A stretch of 64,000 nucleotides of DNA from Pachyseris speciosa (taxonomy: Eukaryota; Cnidaria; Anthozoa; Scleractinia; Pachyseridae). Under the pieces are notes generated by a model that saw only the letters and a program-made list of their open reading frames with translations, did no database searches and was not told where the DNA came from. Both the position numbers and the translations under genes were made by a program. Below, piece after piece: positions 20,391 to 29,067 of the stretch; position 1 is the first letter of the stretch; every line of letters begins with the position of its first letter. Location of the stretch: positions 248,501 through 312,500 of the forward strand of contig JAEMWC010000389.1 of NCBI GenBank assembly GCA_016490735.1. Reading direction: 5' to 3'.

Positions 20391-21041
20391 ATGGAAATTC
20401 CAAATTATGATATCATTCAGAATTCAAATAATTCATTCAGACAGTTGTATCCGTATATGCCAAAAGATACATTTAGAATGTTATTGGCTGGTAATTCTGG
20501 ATCTGGAAAGACAACATTGTTCATGCATCTGATTATGGAACCGTTGGTCTATTATGATCAGATACATCTTTATGCAAAAAATTTGGATCAAGACAAGTAC
20601 AAATATCTTCGGAAAGTAATGGATGAAATAAGCAGTCACATTGGATATCCTGCCTTGGTTTGCAGTCAAGAAGAGATATTGCCAGTTGAACAAATAAAAG
20701 ACACAGATTTGCAGCGATTGGTTGTTTTTGATGATTTTGTCACTGACAAGAAACAAGATCAGATAATCAGCTATTTCATTCAGGGAAGACACAAGAACTG
20801 TTCAGTCATATATCTCACACAATCATTCTATGGCTGTCCAAAATCAATCAGACTCAATTGCAGTCACTTCTGCATTTATGATTTCCCATCCTCAAGAGAA
20901 AGGAATCTGGTAAGACCAAAAGGTAATACAGGTGCAATTGGTCCACAAGGAGCTACTGGAGCTGTTGGTCCCAAAGGTGATGGATTCAAATTAACACAAG
21001 ATGGTAATTATGACATTGAAACAAAAAAATTAGTAATGTAG
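20391..21041 (+). CDS. Packaging ATPase (FtsK/HerA type), C-terminus replaced by collagen-like repeats
   Basis: DNA-packaging motor ATPase. Walker A is LLAGNSGSGKT (residues 32-42), Walker B RLVVFDDF (about 107-114), sensor-like VIYLTQSFY (about 138-146). After SSRERNLV (about residue 173) the sequence turns abruptly into Gly-X-Y repeats (GNTGAIGPQGATGAVGPKG) and a GFKLTQDGNYDI block, which are fibre sequence. The usual last 40-50 residues are missing. A deletion that fused the ATPase to the neighbouring fibre gene is the simplest explanation. The frame ends after a seven-A run, one base out of frame with the fibre. Confidence 0.8.
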   Translation: MEIPNYDIIQNSNNSFRQLYPYMPKDTFRMLLAGNSGSGKTTLFMHLIMEPLVYYDQIHLYAKNLDQDKYKYLRKVMDEISSHIGYPALVCSQEEILPVEQIKDTDLQRLVVFDDFVTDKKQDQIISYFIQGRHKNCSVIYLTQSFYGCPKSIRLNCSHFCIYDFPSSRERNLVRPKGNTGAIGPQGATGAVGPKGDGFKLTQDGNYDIETKKLVM

Positions 21042-21042
21042 C

Positions 21043-24000
21043 AGACCCAACTTCTAACAAAGATGTTGTTAATATGAGATACGTAAACGATTCTGTTTTA
21101 TCAATTGAAGGAACAAGGGAAAATCCATTTAAATTTCTTCTTGAAGATATATCAAAAACAACCATTATCAGAAATGCGAATAATCTGCAATTAGAAGACT
21201 ATAATAAAAGCCCATACAATATCAATAAAAAATCATTGTCTTTTGTGATTCCTTCTGCTGGTCTTACAACTGTTCTTCGTTTTGATCTGACTCAATTGGA
21301 AGTTTCAAAGTACACTTTAGTTGTTGAGTTTTATACTGATGGTAATCCAAACAATGCAACAGTTGATGATGATGTTTTGTCATCAAATTTAATTGAAAGA
21401 AAAGATTCAATAAAAAGAGCATTTCCAAAGACTCATCTTGTTGATGGTTATCTTAAGAGAATATTTTTCATTGAAAAAACAAGTCAAGGAGCTACATCAA
21501 TGGAATTATTGTTGATCTCACCATATTTATCAAATAATGCCAAACATCATGTCATAGTTTATGGTGTTTATGGATTTTCTAATATCATTTTATCACATAT
21601 TCACGACCCAGTGTATGAAATTGAAAACGGCAATGTTGTATTCGGTGGTGATATTGACATGAAATTAAACAAAATCATCAACCTGCAGGATAACCCCTCA
21701 AACCCGCAAGATGTTGTAAACAAAAGCTATGTTGATAATAAAACAGCTAATTTTCTTGATAAAAACACAGGCGGTGTAATTTATGCACCTGTTAGCATGA
21801 ATAGAAATGATCTATTTGGCATACCAGATAACCCAAGATTCGGTTATTCAGCTGTGAATAGAAACTATGTGAACAATAATTTTTTGAAACTGAATGGAAG
21901 TGTTGCGATGACTTCTGATTTGAATCTTGGAGGTAACAAATTGACTAATGTAGCAGCGCCAACAGCAAACAATGATACAGCCACAAAGGGGTATGTTGAT
22001 ACTGAAATTGCTGGAATTACTGGCATTGATGTTTCACCATTTCTTAAAAAAGATGGAAGTGTTGCAATGACTGGTGATCTTGACATGGGTGACAATAAAA
22101 TAACAAATGTTGGATCTCCAAACTCTGATAAAGATTCTGCCAACAAAAAGTATGTTGATGACCTTGTTCTTTCAGCATCTGGTACCCAACGCAACCCATT
22201 CGCTTTTCTGTTAAAAGACATATCCAAGTCTTCAGCAGTTAGTGATGCAACAAACCTTCAAATTGAGAATTTTGATAGATCACCATACCACATAAATAAG
22301 TCCTCATTGTCTTTTATCATTTCACATAGTGGTAACTTTACATCCAAAATTCGTTTTGATTTGACACCTTTGACAAAAGGACGGTACACATTTGTCACTG
22401 AGTTTTACTCACCATCTGACCCTAGAAGTGCAACAATTGAATTAATCATTCGGTCTATAAACTTACGTGAGGTGGGACAGCCGTTTCAAAAAGCTTTCCT
22501 CAAAACTCCACACGTTGATGGTTACATGAAAAAACTTTTCCAGATAGAAAAAACCAGTGGTGGTCAAGCGGCGATTGAGGTGGAACTTTCCAGCACAGCT
22601 CCTGCGTCTAACACCAAAACACATATCATCGTTTATGGGACCTATGGCTATCATACCAATTTGTCTTACTTTGTGCACGACCCAGCTTATGAAATTGAAA
22701 ACGGCCATGTTGCATTTGGTGGTAATATTGACATGAAATTAAACAAAATCATCAACCTGCAGGATAACCCCTCAAACCCACAAGACGCTGTAAACAAAAG
22801 TTATGTGGACCAGAGGTTGCAAACCAAACTCGATACGATTGCACAACAAAATCTGAATATGAACAACAATGCCATTACTGATCTTGCTCCACCCGTCAAC
22901 GCAGACGATGCGGTGACAAAACTTTATACTGACGAATATTTTCTCCGACGAGACGGTTCAACTGCAATGTATGGCGATTTGTCAATGGGTGGAAATAGAG
23001 TGACGAATTTAGCGGATGTGGTGAATGAAACTGATGCAGTGAACTTTAGAGTTTTAAATCGTGCTTCACAAACCATCAGAGCAAACACTTTATTATTGAA
23101 TGGAACAAATGCGATGGCAGCAGACTTAAAACTTGGAGGGCATAAAATCATTAACTTAAAAGAAGGAACAAATAAAACCGATGCCGTAAATTTAGATCGA
23201 TTAGAAAAAAGTCATATTTCATCTGCTTCTCATCCAAAGAATGCTTTCAAATATTTGATGAATGATATCGATGAAGTCAGTACTGAATATGGCTCGAAAG
23301 TTAATGGATATGTCAATTTACCTCAGTCACCACATTTGATTTCAAAAAAGGTCATTGATGTAGACTTGAATAAAGAAGCTAATCATATTTACAGAGCTAG
23401 AATTGGATTTAATATGTATACAATAAAAGATGGAAAATACACTTTCATTCTTGAATGGCTATTTCCTGATTATGAAGGAATGAGTCTTAGTAGTGTAACA
23501 TTCAGTGCAACTGGTGGAATTACAATTCATAAAACTGTAGGGAGAAAATTTGATAACAGAAATGAAGATCATTCGAGATATTTATTATGGATTGAAAAAC
23601 CTTCAGTAAGTTCACCACCTGAATATTTATATTGTACGATTCATATTAATGCTAACCCAACTTATCCGAATAAGTACAAAGTTCATTGTGTTGCATATGG
23701 TATTGATTTTGAAGCTGTAGACGTTCCATCAAGTGTTTACGACTTCGCAGAAGCTTATAAAATAGTGAATGAAAAAATGCAATTACAAACTGATTTAGAT
23801 TTGAATGGACATGCTTTGATTGATAATTCATCAAACTTATTTGACGGTCAAAATGGTGAATTGACAATGCTAAATAATATTAATATGAACAGCGTTCTTA
23901 TAAGTGAGGCTAAACTTGGTGGTGATTTAAATCTGAATGGCTATAGAATTCATAATAATAGTTTGAATCTATTTCGTTCAAGCGTTACAGGTGTAATTAT

Positions 24001-24454
24001 GGAAACAGCTTTCGATCTCGGAGGATTTGCTCTCTATCAGCCAAAATTAGGAGGTGATCTAGATTTGAATGGGAATAATATAATTGGTCAAATACAATAT
24101 TTAAATTGCTTTGTTGAAGCCAATCAAGGACATAATAAGAATACTTTAAAGCCTGTATTGATAAATGGCGCTGAATATTTAGTCATTCATAACAATAACT
24201 TTTATATTAAGAAAATGTATATTATACAAGGAACAAAACCCGGAATATTATACTTCAAGAAAAAAAATGAAGGCGCTGGATTATTACCATTTCCAGCAAC
24301 AATTTTTGAATACAGACATAATACTATGAGTAGAAACATCACAACGGTCAACGTCAACAAATCATTATCGAGAGGCTATTTTATAATTGATTATTCACAT
24401 CCCAATAGTGGAGCATTTGACATCACATTTACATTAGAAGTGGTCATGAATTAA
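21043..24454 (+). CDS. Fibre protein with three related receptor-type modules
   Basis: 1,126 residues from the first ATG (21074); the frame is open a little further back and continues the collagen-like sequence above. Three divergent modules of about 170 residues start near 21110 (RENPFKFLLEDI), 22187 (QRNPFAFLLKDI) and 23233 (PKNAFKYLMNDI). Between them lie tail-fibre repeats of the type GSVAMTGDLDMGDNKITN and NPSNPQDVVNKSYVD. The DNA of the linker after modules 1 and 2 is nearly identical, showing a recent internal duplication. Likely a trimeric attachment fibre. Its true N-terminus was probably lost in the ATPase fusion. Confidence 0.7.
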
Positions 24455-24471
24455 TCTAAATTAATATTATA

Positions 24472-25500
24472 ATGGGAGTTTTTAATTCTCCACAAAATCA
24501 AGATAATACAAGAACTGGTGAAAGAGGCCCAAAAGGTGATAGAGGTGATGCTGGTGCAATTGGTCCTAAAGGTGATAAAGGTGATAAAGGAATTGGTTTT
24601 ACATTAACACAAGATGGTCACTATGATCTTGGAAACAAACATTTGACTAATGTAAAAGCAGGCAATGATTCTGATCATGTTGTAATCAAATCACAAGTTT
24701 CAGATATTGTCAGAGATAGCTTTTTGGATTTGTGGGTTTCTGAATTCATCAGATTATACTCTAAATGTACTTATCAAATCGACAGAGCAAATAATAATTT
24801 TTTAGATATGAATGCAGACAGAAAAGTTGAAACATTGTACGATCTCTCGAATGAAGTAAATGATGCAACTCAATCAACTTTAAACATAAGACCCACTGTT
24901 TGTACCAAAGCTGAGAAACATAATGGACGTTATTTTTTGAAGTTTGATGGATCACAGAGAATGATAAGTCAAATCAATTTAAATAATAATGCTGTCAATA
25001 TCTTCATTGTTTATAAATTAAATTCAAATACAGGTGGAAATCCATGGAAAAATGGACTTTTTGGTCATGACGATGGGGGTTATGATAAGTTTGTCAGCTA
25101 TTACAATGGTTCAAATTTAGCTATAAGTGGTGTTGATCAATCAAATTGTGTATATTTTGGTCCAGCAGCATCTATACAAAGTTTCAGAAAATTAGCAGAT
25201 TATTCAGTAAATGATTTGGGTCAAATAAATGTTTGGCACTGCTTGTCTGTTCACTGGGATAATTTATCTTCTCCAAAAACAAACACAAGTAAAATCTATT
25301 GGAATAAAAAACATATTGGAAGTTTTACAGCTGCTAATAGAAGTTATAGTCAGCAAATGACTTTTGGTGATTTGGATCCTAGCTCCATCGCACCTCTTGA
25401 CGGTAGTGTTATTTTTTTCTGTGTGTACTTGGATTTCATGTTAGATGAAAAAATAATTTTGGATCATCATCAAATTTTAATCCAACGATATAATATATGA
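24472..25500 (+). CDS. Second fibre: collagen-like stalk plus lectin-like head
   Basis: 342 residues, intact. The N-terminus has Gly-X-Y repeats (GERGPKGDRGDAGAIGPKG), then GIGFTLTQDGHYDLGNKHLTN, the same block as in the ATPase-linked fibre. The C-terminal half (about 130-342) reads like a concanavalin/LamG-type beta sandwich (GRYFLKFDGSQRMI, NIFIVYKLN, GSVIFFCVYLDFMLDEKI). Probably a virion surface fibre. Its stop overlaps the next start by ATGA, suggesting coupled translation. Confidence 0.65.
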   Translation: MGVFNSPQNQDNTRTGERGPKGDRGDAGAIGPKGDKGDKGIGFTLTQDGHYDLGNKHLTNVKAGNDSDHVVIKSQVSDIVRDSFLDLWVSEFIRLYSKCTYQIDRANNNFLDMNADRKVETLYDLSNEVNDATQSTLNIRPTVCTKAEKHNGRYFLKFDGSQRMISQINLNNNAVNIFIVYKLNSNTGGNPWKNGLFGHDDGGYDKFVSYYNGSNLAISGVDQSNCVYFGPAASIQSFRKLADYSVNDLGQINVWHCLSVHWDNLSSPKTNTSKIYWNKKHIGSFTAANRSYSQQMTFGDLDPSSIAPLDGSVIFFCVYLDFMLDEKIILDHHQILIQRYNI

Positions 25501-25919
25501 TAGAAGACATAATCAAATACGTTGAACATTCGTTCAAAGAAACCAAAAAACAATATCCTTATATTGATGACTCAATACTTAAATCATCTCTTGTATACCA
25601 GTTTCTGTATCATAAGCATTTCAATAAATTGCATACAGTTGAAAACATATTACATGTTCACAAGGATATTGGGCTTATTGGCCCTGGGAGTGGTTGTATT
25701 ACACGATTTCTTGAAAGAACACTTGGTTGGATTGATGTATTGAACTCACATGGTATTCTACATGATGCTTTCGGTAGATTCTATGATTATTATTCACTTG
25801 ATCGAGGGTACACATATGCTTTGTCAGAGAATGTAACATCAAGATTGATGAAAAGATCTCCATTATGTGGCCAGATATCTGGAATACTTTATTGCATATT
25901 CAAGAGAATTATAGTATAA
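25497..25919 (+). CDS. Conserved hypothetical protein with Cys and His-Asp motifs
   Basis: 140 residues. The centre reads GPGSGCITRFLERTLGWIDVL followed by SHGILHDAFGRFYDYY; the HD in a helix after a GxGC turn is reminiscent of a phospholipase A2-like active site, but the calcium loop is not convincing. The start overlaps the previous stop (ATGA). I do not recognise the family with confidence. Confidence 0.5.
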   Translation: MIEDIIKYVEHSFKETKKQYPYIDDSILKSSLVYQFLYHKHFNKLHTVENILHVHKDIGLIGPGSGCITRFLERTLGWIDVLNSHGILHDAFGRFYDYYSLDRGYTYALSENVTSRLMKRSPLCGQISGILYCIFKRIIV

Positions 25920-25928
25920 ACAATATGT

Positions 25929-26413
25929 ATGAAAGAGCGAAAAAGCATATTCAACTGGAACCATATTTCAGGTGAATTAACAGAAGATCAGATAAATGAA
26001 TTAAAAGCCTATTACCGAACATATCACAGAAAGTGTTGGGCTCATAAACAGGCGGTTAAACGGTTCAAAAAATGGAAATTACTGGGGAATTCCTTGTCCA
26101 TCATCTTTGCAACTGGAGGTCTCGCCACAAGCGTTGCAACAGGTGGTGTTAGTTTGTTGCCATCAGTACAGCAGCACTTTTGATGCAAGGGTGGATGAAG
26201 CATAAAAACCTAGATTTGAAAATCCAAAATTGCACATATGCTTATCAAAGCTATCAACATCTACTCAATTCAATAAAAGACAAGTTGAGAAGTGGTGATT
26301 TTGATGCTTCAAGTATACAAATCTCAATGAAGAATATCGATGATTATGTGACTGATAATAGTCCAATTATTGATAAGTACCTACTGAAATATGATGAAAA
26401 ATTCACTGCTTGA
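25929..26413 (+). pseudogene. Small helical protein with hydrophobic segment, one frameshift
   Basis: Two frames (25929-26183 and 26180-26413) look like one protein of about 160 residues. A basic N-terminal helix (AYYRTYHRKCWAHKQAVKRF) leads into a Gly/Ala-rich hydrophobic segment (SIIFATGGLATSVATGG) that spans the break near 26160, followed by a helical tail. A one-base change explains the break. It could be a membrane-active or virion protein; function unknown. Its end overlaps the convergent zinc-protein gene. Confidence 0.45.
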
Positions 26414-26963
26414 TAATACGAATAATCTTATCAAATCTCAACAATAGAATCTCAACCCAATATTGATCATAAAATCCAAGCGTTGTTTTTGATCTAGTAA
26501 CTATTATTTTATCAAATGGAAGATCAAGCATTAAAAATATTTGCTTAAGCATAAATTTAGTGCTAATCATTCTTTTTCGATTCTTATTTACCAAAGGGAG
26601 GATAGTGTCTATCTCTTCGAATACTTTCAATATTTTTCCCTTATCTTTTACTGAAATTTGAAATCTATTCTTGCGACATATACCATTTATCACATTTTCA
26701 ATATGGTACTTCCGGTGATATACTGATTTTCGCCGTATTTTATACATATCATGAAAGTCAACAAACTCTTTACAATAATCATAACCATGGACGGAACCAC
26801 AATTTAGACAAACATTTTCACCATCATCGTTAAACATTTTCTGATTATCACAGCAAGGTGCTTTCACACTTTTAACAACTTTGACCAATAGCTGATCACA
26901 AAAATAACATGACAATTGTCCCATATTTTTCAATTCATTGTGAATTACTGAATTACAACTCAT
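26403..26963 (-). CDS. Zinc-ribbon protein, possible late transcription factor (VLTF3-like)
   Basis: 186 residues. CYFC (19-22) and a zinc-ribbon pair CC...CLNCGSVHGY (about 37-62) precede a KIRRKSVYHRKYHIENVI block and a helical region ending near FYDQYWVEILL. The order of zinc ribbon, Y.R..YH.E and helices resembles poxvirus VLTF3-type late transcription factors found across large DNA viruses. If right, the element brings its own transcription factor. It is the rightmost gene, next to the right terminal repeat. Confidence 0.5.
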   Translation of the reverse strand: MSCNSVIHNELKNMGQLSCYFCDQLLVKVVKSVKAPCCDNQKMFNDDGENVCLNCGSVHGYDYCKEFVDFHDMYKIRRKSVYHRKYHIENVINGICRKNRFQISVKDKGKILKVFEEIDTILPLVNKNRKRMISTKFMLKQIFLMLDLPFDKIIVTRSKTTLGFYDQYWVEILLLRFDKIIRIIKQ

Positions 26964-27013
26964 TTCTATACTATTATATGAGATTTTATTTTTATGTTTC
27001 CATCCAATGAGGT

Positions 27014-27239
27014 CACGTGAGAAATAATAGCTATAGGTGATGACTCATTTCCTGTTTTTCCGAGAATGTCACGCTTGGTGATTTTTCCGAGAATGTCACG
27101 CATTTTAATACGAGATCAAAAATAAAATAACTATAGTTTTTCCAAAATCCAAGATCATTTTGCTAAAACACCCCCCTAAATCAGTATGTGATTCCATTTG
27201 ATTAATTTTTGATCTGGAACCCCCAAACACTATACTACT
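27014..27239 (-). repeat. Polinton right terminal inverted repeat
   Basis: 226 bp, reverse complement of 7829-8054 with few differences. Ends CACTATACTACT directly before the target duplication TCCATC (27240-27245), after which PLE copy 1 resumes. Confidence 0.9.
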
Positions 27240-27504
27240 TCCATCTCATGTCAAAAACGCCATTCCCTATTCTCAATTTCTTAGACTTCGACGTCTATGT
27301 AGTGATGACTCTGATTTTTCCAACAAATCAGAGGAAATGTGCCATTTTTTCGAGAAACATGGCTATCCTGATTCTGTGGTACAATCGGGCCATCACCGCG
27401 CTCAGCAGATTGATCAACAGTCAGCACTACCATAACTAAGTGAAGCACGATCGTCCGGCTGAGTGTAGTCCTGAGAAGGACTGTTTGTGGTGACATTGAC
27501 TGAC

Positions 27505-27536
27505 GTTTCGACAACCTGAGCGGAAGTCATCATCAG
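27505..27536 (-). ncRNA. Hammerhead-like core in PLE 2 tail
   Basis: On the minus strand CTGATGA (27530-27536) and GAAAC (27505-27509) are spaced as in hammerhead ribozymes, with a short GAC/GTC helix between them. PLEs are known to carry hammerheads in their terminal repeats. Stem III is not clear, so activity is uncertain. Confidence 0.35.
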
Positions 27537-27704
27537 AGTCAAGTGATTGGAGTAACGTCAGGAGATGGTATAAGTACTCTGGTCGTTGATGTGATTGGTC
27601 AACGAAGTCGTGATGTTATTGGTTGTCTGTCAGTCAAGCCGTGATGTTATTGGCTGTGAAGACTGTAAACCGTGGTTGGTGCGTTTCGATCCGTCTTTTG
27701 TTAG

Positions 27705-28445
27705 TCAAATGTTCGTAGGTGTATTGTTAGTCAAATTAGTCGGTGTGTCTATTGTTTGTCTGTTGTTGATATTGTCAATAAGTCGTTTGTAAGGTGCGGG
27801 AAGCCGTTGACAACGGTTCAGTGGTGTCTGTTCTAAGTTAGTAAACCAACTTTCCAGTGCGATCCGTTGGTGGTAGTTAGTACAGTAGGTAATGCATTTA
27901 GCTGAGTCCCAGTCGATTGTGTGGTTTGTCAGTAAATGGTGCTCAGCAATGTTATTGTTGATGTCACCATTTCTCATCGCTCGTTTGTGTTCAATCAGTC
28001 TTACGTTCAAATTTCTGCCAGTCTCACCGATATAAGTGGCCTGACAGTCGCAGCATTCGATCTTGTAAACTGCTCCCTGTCTGTCCTTTGGTTCGTCTTT
28101 GTCCTTAACGTTCGTCAATAATTGACGTAAAGTTGTGATGGGTCTGTGAGCGACACGGATATTGTAAGGTTGTAGTATCCGTGCAATGGTCTCAGAAGTT
28201 CCTTTGATGTATGGTATAGTCGCTGTAGTGACTGGTGTCGGGTTAGCGTTCGTAGCGTTTGGTTCTGTCCTGTAAGTGTTGCGTCTAACAAAGTCGCGGT
28301 TGTAGTTGTTCTTACTGAAAACGTTGTCTAAGTATTTGCGTTCGTCTGCTAAACTGTCGCTCGAGTCGCAAACTAGTTGCGCTCGTCTCGTTAAGGTCCG
28401 TACTGTCGTTGCTTTGTGTGAAGTAGGGTTGTAGACCTTTTTCAT
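27705..28445 (-). pseudogene. PLE 2 GIY-YIG endonuclease domain
   Basis: C-terminal 240 residues of the PLE 2 polyprotein with an intact GIY-YIG motif: AVYKIECCDCQATYIGETGR, then NVRLIEHKRA and AEHHL. This nuclease nicks the target during retrotransposition. The upstream RT is cut off by the MITE at 28434-28613 and by a frameshift, so the domain is stranded. Confidence 0.8.
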
Positions 28446-28613
28446 AATGGCGGACGATTTTAATTATTCTTTTGTATATGTGTTAATTAGCCCTACTAAC
28501 CTCACTTTAATGAAAAAATTCTATTGAATTTTGCACATGCTGACGAGGCTAGTAGGGCTCATTATCATAAGAATAAAAGAATAATTTGTCGGGCGCTATT
28601 ATGAAAAGGGTCT
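28434..28613. mobile_element. 180-bp MITE inside PLE 2
   Basis: Terminal inverted repeats read (A)GACCYTTTTCATAATRGCG, and the flanks share GTA (28431-28433 and 28614-28616). Removing it rejoins the PLE frame at a SSY/NPTSH junction. Internal AGCCCTACTA / TAGTAGGGCT is also inverted. A 2-3-bp duplication does not settle the superfamily. Confidence 0.6.
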
Positions 28614-29019
28614 GTAAGATGATTCGTCAAGTAGTCTGTCAGTGTGTGTGGGTTTTCTGTAAACTGTCGTCTGTAGTCTGTTGTTGTCACGGCTAACAAG
28701 GCAGTCTAGAAAAGGTATCTTACCATGTTTTCTCGATCTCATTGGTAAACTGTATGTGGGCGTTCTGTCTGTTAAGGTGTTCGTGAAAATCGTCGATTTC
28801 GTCTTTGTGTACAGCTGTGAAAGTGTCGTCGACGTAACGTAGCCAGAGCGGTAGCGTTCGTTCGTAAGTCGCAAGGGCTTGTTCCTCGATGTTTTGCATG
28901 ACGATCTCTGCTACAACAACGGAAACTGGTGAGCCCATAGCTGTCCCATGCAATTGTTTGTAGTGTTTGCTGTTGTACTGAAAGTAGGTAGACGTAAGGC
29001 AAAGGTTCAGTAAGTCCAT
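28599..29019 (-). pseudogene. PLE 2 reverse transcriptase fragment
   Basis: Two frames (28720-29019 and 28599-28874) carry RT motif B, the catalytic YVDD and the following PFLDC and YRKPTHTDRLLD blocks. A one-base frameshift near 28735 separates them. The RT fingers and motif A are missing because of 5' truncation. Confidence 0.75.
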
Positions 29020-29067
29020 TAAGTCGTCTGTTGGTAGTGGCAGTTGTAACGTGGAGTTCTTCAGCCG

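Larger units (their letters stand above)
7829..27239. mobile_element. Maverick/Polinton (adintovirus-like) element, 19.4 kb
   Basis: The element is delimited by 226-bp terminal inverted repeats starting AGTAGTATAGTG and by the 6-bp duplication TCCATC (7823-7828 and 27240-27245), the size expected for Polintons. The inverted PLE copy near 6246-6262 shows the unfilled site. Gene content is diagnostic: protein-primed DNA polymerase B, chromodomain integrase, adenain-type protease, FtsK/HerA-type packaging ATPase, major and minor capsid proteins, PLA2 domain and fibres. The polymerase, capsid, fibre, core and small-protein genes carry lesions, so the copy is probably not autonomous as assembled. 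Confidence 0.93.
27431..29067 (-). mobile_element. Second Penelope-like element (PLE 2), nested in copy 1
   Basis: A different PLE family, read leftward, flanked by CTAC at 27427-27430 and 29068-29071, where copy 1 continues. It is 5'-truncated: RT motif B onward (GTAMGSPVSVVVAEIVMQ), catalytic LRYVDDTF, IPFLDCLVSRDNNR, then a GIY-YIG domain and a non-coding tail with a hammerhead-like core. A frameshift (near 28735) and a MITE (28434-28613) break the coding frame. Confidence 0.8.

Noticed and set aside
21023..21029. A AAA AAA at the ATPase-fibre junction as a third programmed site
   Set aside because: The heptamer is in phase, but only a weak 5-bp hairpin follows and the ATPase-fibre fusion itself looks accidental.
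25497..25919. Second phospholipase A2 domain
   Set aside because: A Cys and His-Asp pair are present, but calcium loop and disulphide pattern do not fit; left as hypothetical.
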